From assembly GCA_910578995.1 (NCBI GenBank), contig CAJTSY010000056.1, forward strand, positions 7,808 to 24,164: DNA of 16,357 nucleotides, read 5' to 3'. Numbering within the stretch: position 1 is the stretch's first letter; the number at the start of each line of letters is the position of its first letter. The notes under the pieces were generated by a model that was given only the letters and a program-made list of their open reading frames with translations, was not told where the DNA came from and ran no database searches. Origin of the DNA: an uncultured Acetatifactor sp. (GTDB taxonomy: Bacteria > Bacillota > Clostridia > Lachnospirales > Lachnospiraceae). Shown here one piece after another: positions 6,803-14,884 of this stretch. Both the position numbers and the translations under genes were made by a program.

Positions 6803-8236
6803 TTAAAATTTCAGGATTTCAAAATCCATTTTTTTACCTGATAGATAATGATCATATGCCATACTTGCCGGAATAAATCTGACTTTTATATTCTGCAATG
6901 CCAAATGGGAAAACATTTTCATAGACACTTCACCTTTATCTATTATCTCATGTTTCTCTGTAGGCATGAGAAAGCAATTTCTCACCACTGAAAATCCGTG
7001 TTTCTTTATAAAATCCTGATAAGCCAGTTGATATAGATACTGCTTCGTTATAGCTTCAATGCCCGGCTGGCACTTTGGCGTCCTTCCCGGTTCAAGTTGT
7101 GCGTTATAGTATTTCGCATCAAAAATGATAAACTGATCATCTTTTATGCTTATAAGATCCGGAATAAGAGTATCGTTAGCTTTTTCGCCTGTAATTGTCC
7201 ATAACGGTTTTTCAATCAGATCCTTCAGTCGAATATCCGTTTCGTATTCCAGTTTTAGTGGTTCAGGCAGCCTGAGTATTCCGATCGGCTTCTCCAACTG
7301 ATTGTTCATTATATCAGCACATACATCTTCCCATACAAGATTAAAACTGTTGCTGCCAAACATGGAAAGGCAATCTGTGTCATACAGATTGCCACTGTGG
7401 GAAATGTATGCATAGATAGTTTTTAAGACAAGCTGCTTTCTCGTATTAAACTGGGACGCAAGTTCATTTTCAATGCGGTATAGAATATAATCTGCTTCGC
7501 CAAATTCATCTATTTCCTCATCTGTCAGGTCTATCTCTGTTATCTCAAAAAGATCAAGAAGATCGGCATCCTTCATTTCCTGTGATGCTCTGGTAAGGAT
7601 ACATTCGTGCAATCGTTTAAAGTAATCAAAATCATTTGTTACTCGCTTTTTTGTCTGAAGGTCTACATAATATGGTCTGTTATGAGAGAGCAACGAGAAT
7701 GTCTCATTTATCGTCTTATCCCAAAGGATCTCGCCTGAACCGTTACTTTCTATAATATCCTCCGTACTACCATAGACCCCATTTTCGTAGTAATCCTGAA
7801 TCAGAAACAACAGCACTGCAAGCAGATTAAATGAGCTGCTTTCACTGCTGTCATTGAACATACGAATAATCTGTTCCCTGGAATTATATTTCTCAAGAAC
7901 ACGCATTACCTGTCGCAATTCATCTTTCGGCTCGTTCTTATGGAGAAGATATTTGGGATAACATTTCAGCACACACCCTGCAATAACGACCACTCCTACG
8001 AACGTAAAAACATACAGATACTCATTTTCGCCGCCTTCAACATTGGCAACTACAATATCTTCATCAGTAAGCTCTGACATATCTCTCTGAGATTCTGAAG
8101 CCCGGACCGCTTTCAGAATTCCATATTCCTTCAGCTTACGCATGATAAAAACCACATTTTCCTCAGCGCATTTAAATCTGTTACACAGATCCTTCTGTGT
8201 ATATCTTTTCTGTTCTCTTAAATAAACTGAGATCAT
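6803..8236 (-). CDS. LlaJI-type restriction endonuclease (McrC-like, R2)
   Basis: Predicted nuclease subunit of the island, 477 residues. The N-terminal 40 residues look like a winged helix (YTQKDLCNRF then FIMRKLKEYGIL). The C-terminal half has a PD-(D/E)XK core: Asp360 in IPDL, then Asp373-Ala-Lys375 in FIIFDAKYY, with a supporting KQYLYQLAYQDF helix. The FNLVWEDVCADIM segment is typical of the McrC/LlaJI restriction family. By analogy with LlaJI and McrBC it cleaves DNA when driven by the GTPase encoded just upstream. The ATG at 8236 follows an AGGAGG that lies just after the GTPase gene's TGA stop; the spacing of 11 is slightly long. In-frame starts further upstream would overlap the GTPase gene. 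It is the last gene before the terminator. The family assignment is good; its cut position is unknown. Confidence 0.85.
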   Translation of the reverse strand: MISVYLREQKRYTQKDLCNRFKCAEENVVFIMRKLKEYGILKAVRASESQRDMSELTDEDIVVANVEGGENEYLYVFTFVGVVVIAGCVLKCYPKYLLHKNEPKDELRQVMRVLEKYNSREQIIRMFNDSSESSSFNLLAVLLFLIQDYYENGVYGSTEDIIESNGSGEILWDKTINETFSLLSHNRPYYVDLQTKKRVTNDFDYFKRLHECILTRASQEMKDADLLDLFEITEIDLTDEEIDEFGEADYILYRIENELASQFNTRKQLVLKTIYAYISHSGNLYDTDCLSMFGSNSFNLVWEDVCADIMNNQLEKPIGILRLPEPLKLEYETDIRLKDLIEKPLWTITGEKANDTLIPDLISIKDDQFIIFDAKYYNAQLEPGRTPKCQPGIEAITKQYLYQLAYQDFIKKHGFSVVRNCFLMPTEKHEIIDKGEVSMKMFSHLALQNIKVRFIPASMAYDHYLSGKKMDFEILKF

Positions 8237-8252
8237 AATACGAGAGTCCTCC

Positions 8253-10148
8253 TCACTCGGCACCCTCCGTTTTCGGCATACCATTTTCATCCAACCGCTG
8301 ACCGTTTGACACAAGAGCCTTGATTTTTACTCTGCTCTGAATATCTGAATGAAATATTCCAATGCCCTGTTCATCAAAAGCTTCGCATATTTTTGAATAG
8401 CGGTTTTGCCCCTTTGCACTGCCTTCAAATATTTTTCCACGCTTTTGTTTTGCCGCATCATCAAACAGATACATGAGAACCTTATTTTTAAATACATTGC
8501 TGAATCTCTCGCTATCTATCTCAGTATCTCCGTCATCTGGCACAACTATGCTCCTGGAAATAAAGTACGGGCCGAGCTGCTTGTCCTCATTTATTTTTTC
8601 CTTAGCAAGAAACCCATTAATAGCCTTGCGCAGTTCATTCCACTCGAATCGTTGCTGTTCTTTTTTGCCCACTGTGACGTATTTCCCATGTAACTCCTCA
8701 TCGTTCTCATCAATTCCAAGATAAGTAAAATCCCATCGTCTTTTGAAAGCAGTGTCCATAGGAAATACGCCCTGGTCTGCACTGTTCATCGTAGCCCAGA
8801 TGAACATATTATCCGGAATTCGGATTTTTGAATAATCCTGTGGCTTTCCTCCCAGTTCCTTGGCAAGGAATTTTTTTATATCTTCAGAAGCCTGAATAGG
8901 ATACTCACTGACACCATCATCGCCACGGTCTAACAGTTGGAAAACATCGCCAAAGACTGCTGCCATGTTGGCTCTGTTGATTTCCTCAATAATCAAAAGA
9001 AATGGCTTCGGATTCTCCGTTTGGGCGCTTTTCAGTGCATTGACATATACCCTCATAAACGAACCCGGAACATACTCATATGCAATATCACTTGCCTTGC
9101 ATTTTTCGGTGATCAGATCAACATACTTTCTGATCGCACGACCGTGATTTCTTTCTACAATGTTATCTCCGACAGCATCACTGCCATCCTGTTTTTTTGT
9201 TTTAAATGGCTCATCTGTATATAATCCCAGAAGAACCGGAAGGCGGGTCAGACCTTCATCCAGGAATCTATCATACAAAAGATCGTACTTTTCCTGTGCC
9301 GTTCTACCCTTGTCATTCAAAACAGATAACACATATCTCGTACCGGAATCAGTCAGAGCATTATCCCGTCCCTCTACCATAACCGGTTTATAAGTTCCCA
9401 CAAAATTGGCATATGAACAATCTGGATGAAAAGTTACTCTCTCATAATCCGACTCATTCTCTGCTCCAATAAGCTCAATGCGCTGCTGATTGATTGTAAA
9501 ACTTTTTCCGGTTCCTGGTGCTCCAAAAACAATCCTGTTTCTGGGCACCCCCTTGCAAATACCCGTACTATATTTAAGTTTGCACGTCTCATTCGATGAA
9601 TCGCTTAAATCTATCATTGTCTTATCTACCAGATACGGACGATTATCATACTTCTCTATATAATCATAGATCGAATCCTTATGTATTGCTGAAATATAGA
9701 ATCCATTTTTTGTTTGTATTCGCTCAAATGGTTTGTCGGGCGCATAATTATTCGGTATAACTATCTGTGTGCCGCTTCCTGCACGTATGCCATTTACTGT
9801 TCCAGCGACTTCAGCAATAACTTTCTCGTTACATTCAAGGCTGAAAATGTAATTGTTATACCGTGGCACCTGTTCATGAACTGCAAAACAGAAATACTTC
9901 ATATTATTCTGAATAGCATAATTCCAGGCGGTACTTCTTTCAAAAGCTCCACTATCACGGGTATCAAAGAAATTTTTGGTGTCATCTGCCTTATGACTTA
10001 CAGGATAAATAAAAATAACACATTTTTCTCCGGAATGATCAAGAATAAATCCTCGTTGATCAGTGTCTTCCACGTAAACTATATTTTCGGAATCGAGCCC
10101 CATATAACCATATAATGTCCTTTTGGCATCATTTTTAGTATATGCCAT
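8253..10148 (-). CDS. McrB-like AAA+ GTPase, LlaJI R1 type
   Basis: Motor and recognition subunit, 631 residues. Residues 1 to about 195 form an N-terminal region that in LlaJI-class proteins carries a B3-like site-specific DNA-binding domain; I infer the same role here. The AAA+ domain has Walker A GAPGTGKS (209-216), the McrB-typical FHPDCSYANFVGTYKP (240-255), Walker B LLIIEEINRAN (384-394), the McrB nucleotide signature MNSAD (454-458; usually MNTAD) and the arginine pair at 470-471. A large insert lies between about 270 and 375. McrB relatives use GTP, not ATP. The gene starts 5 bases after the second methyltransferase, with GAGGTGAGG just upstream, and ends 16 bases before the nuclease gene, implying tight co-expression. 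Confidence 0.9.
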   Translation of the reverse strand: MAYTKNDAKRTLYGYMGLDSENIVYVEDTDQRGFILDHSGEKCVIFIYPVSHKADDTKNFFDTRDSGAFERSTAWNYAIQNNMKYFCFAVHEQVPRYNNYIFSLECNEKVIAEVAGTVNGIRAGSGTQIVIPNNYAPDKPFERIQTKNGFYISAIHKDSIYDYIEKYDNRPYLVDKTMIDLSDSSNETCKLKYSTGICKGVPRNRIVFGAPGTGKSFTINQQRIELIGAENESDYERVTFHPDCSYANFVGTYKPVMVEGRDNALTDSGTRYVLSVLNDKGRTAQEKYDLLYDRFLDEGLTRLPVLLGLYTDEPFKTKKQDGSDAVGDNIVERNHGRAIRKYVDLITEKCKASDIAYEYVPGSFMRVYVNALKSAQTENPKPFLLIIEEINRANMAAVFGDVFQLLDRGDDGVSEYPIQASEDIKKFLAKELGGKPQDYSKIRIPDNMFIWATMNSADQGVFPMDTAFKRRWDFTYLGIDENDEELHGKYVTVGKKEQQRFEWNELRKAINGFLAKEKINEDKQLGPYFISRSIVVPDDGDTEIDSERFSNVFKNKVLMYLFDDAAKQKRGKIFEGSAKGQNRYSKICEAFDEQGIGIFHSDIQSRVKIKALVSNGQRLDENGMPKTEGAE

Positions 10149-10153
10149 TCACC

Positions 10154-11404
10154 TCACCTCTTTTTCTGCCTGTCACCGGCGTACTTTGTGAGTACTTCAT
10201 AAACCGCATCTGCAAGACATTTTGAAAAACGTGGCGGCACTGCATTTCCTATCATTTTATAAGCATCACCTGCACTGCCATAAAAAATATAATCGTCATC
10301 AAATGTCTGAAGCCTTGCCGCTTCACGAACTGTAATTGTTCTGAGCTGGGCAGTGTCCGGATGGATATGACGCAGACCATCTTTATAAAGATGTGCGGGA
10401 ATCAGATTACTCGGCTCATCCCATTTTATAACATGATACTTATGAACATTTGACTTTCTGCCCGTCACTTTTGTATACAATTTTTTTAAAGATTCTGTTG
10501 TCAGATATTCATTTCTCCCGGATTCAATATCTGTTGTTAATGTTCTGAACACTTCTATGTCACGCTTACTCTGCCACCTTGCCACATGGTTTGGTACAAA
10601 CGGATCCGGAAGCGAGTGTGATATACGTCTCCCCTCAAATTTTTCATCATTTTCCAGAGGATAAAGTTTCGGTAAATCCCCTATAGCTTCCCTGACAGTT
10701 TCTTTCTGTTTTGCCTTATAGGCAGGAAGGATATCACTATAAAACTTCCGAAGAATTTCCTCAGATTCTTCTCCAAAAAAATCTTTATTCAAGCCCAATA
10801 TAATAATTCTCGATCGGTTTTGCGGAACACCATATTCTGTAAAATCAATGATTGCATTTTTCAGATCCAGAAGCAGATAATATCCATTTTCTGAAAACTG
10901 CTCCTGGATAATTTCAATGATTGGCCTTTCGCCTGGTTGTGCGCTCAGTATTCCTGGCACATTTTCAAAAACAAATATCTTAGGACTATATTTTTTTACA
11001 ACTTTCAGATAACTTTCAAACAAATAATTCCGATAGTCATTCTTCATCCCGTGTTCATCACGAACCCTGCCCGCAATAGAATACGCCTGACAAGGAGGAC
11101 CTCCAACAATAATATCTATTCCTCCCGTCTGATTTACCAGAGAATCAAGCCCATCAGATTTTCCATATTCCGGATCATCCCAACCATTAAACAGCTCCTC
11201 TGTTCTCTGAATATCGAAACGAAGCACCCGCATATCTGCATCTTCATAATGCCACTTTGTTCTGAGTCTTTCCCGCAGATTGTTGCATGGTGCTTTTTCC
11301 CACTCAACCGCTGCGACAGTCTGGTAATGTCCAGATTGTTCAAACCCTTCCATGAGACCGCCACAGCCGGCAAACAGATCAATGGATCTAATTCTATTCC
11401 TCAT
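10154..11404 (-). CDS. DNA (cytosine-5) methyltransferase, second of the pair
   Basis: SAM-dependent C5-cytosine methyltransferase of 416 residues. Motif I is SIDLFAGCGGLMEGF (7-21). Motif IV is GGPPCQ with catalytic Cys105. Motif VI is FENVPG, motif VIII QNRSR, motif IX the RTITVREAARLQTF segment, and motif X IGNAVPP. The stretch between VIII and IX (about 215-330) is the target-recognition domain and differs from that of the neighbouring methyltransferase. The gene overlaps the first methyltransferase by 11 bases, and its ribosome binding site (GAGGTGA and GATGAGGA) lies inside that gene. It should protect one strand of the island's recognition site. It is the longer of the two, with extra sequence between motifs I and IV (about residues 50-95). 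Confidence 0.93.
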   Translation of the reverse strand: MRNRIRSIDLFAGCGGLMEGFEQSGHYQTVAAVEWEKAPCNNLRERLRTKWHYEDADMRVLRFDIQRTEELFNGWDDPEYGKSDGLDSLVNQTGGIDIIVGGPPCQAYSIAGRVRDEHGMKNDYRNYLFESYLKVVKKYSPKIFVFENVPGILSAQPGERPIIEIIQEQFSENGYYLLLDLKNAIIDFTEYGVPQNRSRIIILGLNKDFFGEESEEILRKFYSDILPAYKAKQKETVREAIGDLPKLYPLENDEKFEGRRISHSLPDPFVPNHVARWQSKRDIEVFRTLTTDIESGRNEYLTTESLKKLYTKVTGRKSNVHKYHVIKWDEPSNLIPAHLYKDGLRHIHPDTAQLRTITVREAARLQTFDDDYIFYGSAGDAYKMIGNAVPPRFSKCLADAVYEVLTKYAGDRQKKR

Positions 11405-12461
11405 CCACTTTCACCTCAATAATCTTTCGAAGCTCTTTTCCAAGCGCATAACCCAATAGCGGTGGCACTGCATTTCCTACCTGTCGGCTTTGTTGCGTTC
11501 TTGTGCCAGTAAAAATAAAGCTATCCGGAAAAGACTGTATTCTGGCATTTTCCCTTACTGTTGGAATGCGGTTTAGTGTATAATGAAATATATTTCTATG
11601 TCCTGTATCCACCGTTCTTGAAGGTGCATTTCCATCCAGTCGTGTCCATGCCATATGAAATTTACGGCTTTCCCCCCAACCGGGAGGTAAATCCTTATAA
11701 TTGCCGCCCTCTGGCACAAGAGCTATTGTATCCTTAACAAATTGTTTGTGATTAGTGGCAACATGATTATAAAGAACTGTAGAGGTTCCTCGCATCAAAC
11801 GCTGATATTCCGTAACCGGTTCTGAAATATATTCACTTATTTCTTCGCCTAACTCATTAATCCGCTGCGGAAGATCACTGATTGCCTCCCGACATGTTAT
11901 ATAATGTTCCTCGTCCAGTATTGGCTCCGGAAAATGCGGCACGCCTATATCTTCCCTGACTCCCATAAATACCAGTCGTTTTCGTATCTGTGGAACACCA
12001 TGGTCCGCAGCGCAGAGGATACGGCACTCTATATTGTATCCTAGTTTTTTAAACCTCTGAAGTATCTCCTGTTTAATCTGACCACCATAAAGTGTTGCCA
12101 TTCCTGGAACATTCTCTATGATAAATCCCTTTGGTTTATATTGCTTCACTATTTCAATAACAGCCAGATACAACTTATTTCTTTCATCATCAAAGTTTCT
12201 CGGACCTGTAAGCGAAAATCCCTGACATGGTGGACCTGCAATGATTACATCAATACTGCGTTCTCCAGCCACTCTCCTGATTTCATCAAAGGTTTCCTCT
12301 TTTGATAAATCAGCATTCAAGGCGATAGCATTGCCATGATTTCTGGCAAATGTATTAAGTGCTGGCTGATCATTATCCACTCCAACAATAATATCAAAAC
12401 CGGCATCCATAAATCCCTTAGACAGGCCTCCACATCCTGCAAACAAATCTATTGCATTCAA
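11394..12461 (-). CDS. DNA (cytosine-5) methyltransferase, first gene of the operon
   Basis: C5-cytosine methyltransferase of 355 residues. Motif I is AIDLFAGCGGLSKGF (3-17), the SAM-binding acid is around GVDND (27-31), motif IV is GPPCQGFS with catalytic Cys79, motif VI is ENVPG from Glu116, motif VIII QIRKR, and motif X QVGNAVPP. The target-recognition region runs from about 190 to 290. The start must be the TTG at 12461: an in-frame TAA lies just upstream, any later ATG would cut off motif I, and a GTGAGGA site is correctly spaced. The gene begins 34 bases after plsC and overlaps the next methyltransferase by 11 bases. A weak start on the first methyltransferase is unexpected, because modification normally has to come before restriction. 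Confidence 0.93.
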   Translation of the reverse strand: MNAIDLFAGCGGLSKGFMDAGFDIIVGVDNDQPALNTFARNHGNAIALNADLSKEETFDEIRRVAGERSIDVIIAGPPCQGFSLTGPRNFDDERNKLYLAVIEIVKQYKPKGFIIENVPGMATLYGGQIKQEILQRFKKLGYNIECRILCAADHGVPQIRKRLVFMGVREDIGVPHFPEPILDEEHYITCREAISDLPQRINELGEEISEYISEPVTEYQRLMRGTSTVLYNHVATNHKQFVKDTIALVPEGGNYKDLPPGWGESRKFHMAWTRLDGNAPSRTVDTGHRNIFHYTLNRIPTVRENARIQSFPDSFIFTGTRTQQSRQVGNAVPPLLGYALGKELRKIIEVKVDEE

Positions 12462-12495
12462 TTTACTTTATCCTCACCCGCTGTAAAAATCTTCC

Positions 12496-13236
12496 TCACC
12501 CTGCCCTGCGCTGCATTGTCCTGCTTTTCAGATGCGCGTCAATGTCAGCCGCGATCCGGGACTTGACCAGTTCCGCGATTTCCCCGGTCCGCATCCCCCT
12601 GTACTCCTCAAAGGGAATGGGAGGCAGGAAATGTACATAAGTCTTCACCTTCCGCAGGGAATTTATGCCGAAAGGCTTGTAGGAGTCGATGATGGCCACA
12701 GGCACGATGGGGGCCTTCGCCCACACCGCGCACTTGAAAGCGCCCGGCATGAAATCCTGCAGTTCATTCCTGTTATTATCATAGCCGCCTTCCGGAAAGA
12801 TGATGTAGCGCCTTCCACCCCTGACCTCCTCCGCAATCTCCATGATGGTCTTCATCTGCTTCTTCATGTCGCGCTTGTCCAGCCGGCTCCCCTGTACCAG
12901 GTCGATAAAGGAATCCGTGATGGGCAGCCTGGAGCGGTATGCGTCTATGACAATGGTGCAGGGCCTGGAATGGACGCTCATGATCCCCACGGTGTCGTAC
13001 TTCCCCTGATGGTTGGAATACATCACATAGCCGCCCTCCGCAGGCAGAAGCTCCTGCCCCCGGCCCTCCGTTTTAATCCGGCCGTTGCGCTGCATGATGG
13101 AAATACACCTGCGTGCCATGCGGTAGCGCCTCTCCTCCGAGAATTTCTCCCCATGCCGTTCAATATAGTGCGCCTTGGAAATATAGTATGCCACAAAGGG
13201 CAGCGATACAATTACCACATAACATAACCTCAACAC
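12496..13236 (-). CDS. plsC: 1-acyl-sn-glycerol-3-phosphate acyltransferase
   Basis: Membrane-associated acyltransferase of 246 residues that should esterify the 2-position of lysophosphatidic acid to give phosphatidic acid in phospholipid synthesis. Seen: an N-terminal hydrophobic segment (about 1-20) anchoring it to the membrane; motif I NHQGKYD with His76 and Asp81 (H-x4-D catalytic pair); motif III FPEGG (147-151), a slight variant of FPEGT; and a VPVAIIDSY motif IV. The start is a GTG at 13236 preceded by AGGGG; starting later would shorten the membrane segment. It follows the purF-like gene after about 90 bases and is G+C-rich like the host block. Other acyltransferases share these motifs, so the exact acceptor is inferred. 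Confidence 0.88.
   Translation of the reverse strand: MLRLCYVVIVSLPFVAYYISKAHYIERHGEKFSEERRYRMARRCISIMQRNGRIKTEGRGQELLPAEGGYVMYSNHQGKYDTVGIMSVHSRPCTIVIDAYRSRLPITDSFIDLVQGSRLDKRDMKKQMKTIMEIAEEVRGGRRYIIFPEGGYDNNRNELQDFMPGAFKCAVWAKAPIVPVAIIDSYKPFGINSLRKVKTYVHFLPPIPFEEYRGMRTGEIAELVKSRIAADIDAHLKSRTMQRRAG
12515..12542 (-). promoter_or_regulatory. Candidate promoter of the restriction-modification operon, inside plsC
   Basis: On the minus strand, TTGACG (12542-12537) and GACAAT (12520-12515) are separated by 16 bases, within the last codons of plsC. Transcription would begin near 12508, about 45 bases before the TTG start. The -35 overlaps a GACGC pentamer, which is the site published for LlaJI. 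Read-through from purB, the purF-like gene and plsC is the alternative. Confidence 0.35.
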
Positions 13237-13329
13237 GATCCAACACCCCTATTCATCTGCCGTACCTGCGCCTGGCCCGGACTGACCGGATTACACGGCC
13301 TGAAACATTCTGTAAAAAATTCCCACTCC

Positions 13330-14736
13330 TCACTCCCTGCCGTCCCAACAATAAGTGCATAGTTTACACTTGTCAATCCCCACCGACTTGATCATATCAT
13401 CCAACCTGTGGTAGCGCAGAGTAGTGAAATTCAGCTTCTTTCCGATCCTCTCCACCATCTCCCCATACTCCGGCGTATCGGGATCCACATAGTATTTTAA
13501 GTCGATCTCCCTGCCCTCCTGCTCCATCTCCTTCAGAACCCTTCTGGCGATTAAGTCCATCTCCGAGGTGGATCTGGAGAAATTCAGGTATTTGCAGCCA
13601 AAGAGCAAAGGCGGGCAGGCCGGGCGGATATGCACTTCCTTAGCGCCGCTCTGGTAGAGGAATTCCGTGGTCTCCCGCAGCTGGGTGCCCCTGACGATGG
13701 AATCGTCGATCAGCAGCAGGCTCTTATCCCGGATCAGATCCTGAACCGGTATCAGCTTCATCTTTGCTATCAGATTCCGCTGGGTCTGGATCACAGGCAT
13801 AAAGGAGCGGGGCCAGGTGGGCGTATATTTGATGAAAGGCCTGGAAAAGGGCACTCCTGACCTGTTGGCGTAGCCGATGGCATGGGCGATGCCGGAATCC
13901 GGCACCCCTGCCACGGTGTCCGGCTTCACATGGTCACGCCCGGCCAGCAGGGCGCCGCAGTTGTAACGCATGGTTTCCACGCTGACCCCCTCATAGGAGG
14001 ATGTAGGATAACCATAGTATACCCACAAAAAGGTACAGATTTTCATGTCTTTTCCCGGATGCACCAGAGTATGTACAGCCTCCGGCGTCACCACGGCTAT
14101 CTCCCCGGGTCCCAGTTCCCTGTGAAATACAAATCCCAGGTTCAGGTAGGCAAAACTTTCAAAGGAGACACAGTAGGAACCGTCCTTTTTTCCGATGGAT
14201 ATGGGCGTCCTGCCGTAACGGTCCCTGGCGGCATAGATCCCTTTCTCCGTCATCACCAGAATGGACATGGAGCCGTCGATGACTTCCTGGGCATAACGGA
14301 TCCCCTCCACCAGGTTGTCCTTCTGGTCCAGGAGGGAGGCCACCAACTCCGTGGCATTGATGTCGCCGCCGCTCATCTCCAGGAAATGGCCGTGGCCGCC
14401 CAGGAACAGTTCCCTGGTCAGCTCTTCCGTATTGTTGATCCTGCCCACGGTGGTAATGGCGTAGGTGCCGTGGTGGGAGCGGACCATCAGGGGCTGGGGT
14501 TCAAAATCGGAAATGCAGCCGATGCCAATGTTCCCCTCCATCTTGTTCACATCCTTGTCAAATTTCGTCCTGAAGGGGGCGTTCTCTATATTGTGAATGG
14601 CCCGGTCAAATCCCTTTTTCCTGCCGTAGACCACCATGCCCGCGCGCCTGGTTCCCAGATGGGAATGATAATCTGTTCCAAAATACAAGTCAAATACACA
14701 GTCTTCCTTAGATGCTACGCCAAAAAATCCTCCCAT
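13330..14736 (-). CDS. PurF-like amidophosphoribosyltransferase paralogue without catalytic Cys
   Basis: Protein of 468 residues with the overall architecture of PurF (glutamine PRPP amidotransferase): an N-terminal Ntn-hydrolase glutaminase-like domain (1-230) and a PRPP-binding domain (230-450). The PRPP loop is intact (LLIDDSIVRGTQ, 341-352), as is VPDSGIAHAIGYA (278-290). The cysteines matching the iron-sulfur ligands of Bacillus PurF are present (Cys234, Cys381 and the C-terminal CKLCTYC, 457-463). The glutaminase site is not: the start is MGGFFGV where PurF has a catalytic MCGIFG-type cysteine, GIGHxRY is replaced by GIGCISDFEP (71-80), and the oxyanion NG is replaced in VGRINN (97-102). 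It probably uses free ammonia, an external amidase, or a different reaction. AGGAGG lies 5 bases from the ATG. It sits directly downstream of purB, suggesting a purine link. Confidence 0.85.
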   Translation of the reverse strand: MGGFFGVASKEDCVFDLYFGTDYHSHLGTRRAGMVVYGRKKGFDRAIHNIENAPFRTKFDKDVNKMEGNIGIGCISDFEPQPLMVRSHHGTYAITTVGRINNTEELTRELFLGGHGHFLEMSGGDINATELVASLLDQKDNLVEGIRYAQEVIDGSMSILVMTEKGIYAARDRYGRTPISIGKKDGSYCVSFESFAYLNLGFVFHRELGPGEIAVVTPEAVHTLVHPGKDMKICTFLWVYYGYPTSSYEGVSVETMRYNCGALLAGRDHVKPDTVAGVPDSGIAHAIGYANRSGVPFSRPFIKYTPTWPRSFMPVIQTQRNLIAKMKLIPVQDLIRDKSLLLIDDSIVRGTQLRETTEFLYQSGAKEVHIRPACPPLLFGCKYLNFSRSTSEMDLIARRVLKEMEQEGREIDLKYYVDPDTPEYGEMVERIGKKLNFTTLRYHRLDDMIKSVGIDKCKLCTYCWDGRE

Positions 14737-14758
14737 TTGTGCCTCCTATTCCAGTTCC

Positions 14759-14875
14759 GCATACGCCCGCCAAGTACCAAAGCACGGGCATAGAATTTCC
14801 GGCCGCGTAGAGATTGCGTCCGTAAATCCTATGGGCACTTGGCGGGCGTATGCTGTTTTATTTAGTTTGTTTTTT
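14759..14875. other. Long imperfect hairpin element with T-rich tail between purB and the purF-like gene
   Basis: GCATACGCCCGCCAAGT (14759-14775) pairs perfectly with 14837-14853, a 17-bp stem. The 61-base interior folds further: CATAGAATTT (14789-14798) with AAATCCTATG (14824-14833), one mismatch, then CGGCCGC (14800-14806) with GCGTCCG (14816-14822), one mismatch, closing a 9-base loop. On the plus strand a T-rich tail follows (14854-14875), as in an intrinsic terminator or the 3' end of a small RNA, but no plus-strand gene precedes it. On the minus strand it would be a structured leader ending about 10 bases before the AGGAGG of the purF-like gene. I do not recognise it as a known riboswitch. 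A repeat-family (MITE or REP-like) origin is possible. Confidence 0.75.
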
Positions 14876-14884
14876 ACACAGTTT

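Noticed and set aside
8237..8314. Longer start for the LlaJI-type nuclease overlapping the GTPase gene
   Set aside because: The extra 26 residues look like out-of-frame GTPase sequence, and an AGGAGG placed just after the GTPase stop serves the ATG at 8236.
6803..10148. Stand-alone type IV McrBC system
   Set aside because: The nuclease resembles the LlaJI endonuclease, and two methyltransferases sit in the same overlapping operon. This fits restriction of unmethylated DNA, not methyl-dependent restriction.
14759..14853. Known purine, ZTP or PRPP riboswitch upstream of the purF-like gene
   Set aside because: I could not find the conserved cores of those classes. The structure is one long palindrome, more like a terminator or repeat element, so it is listed as uncharacterised.
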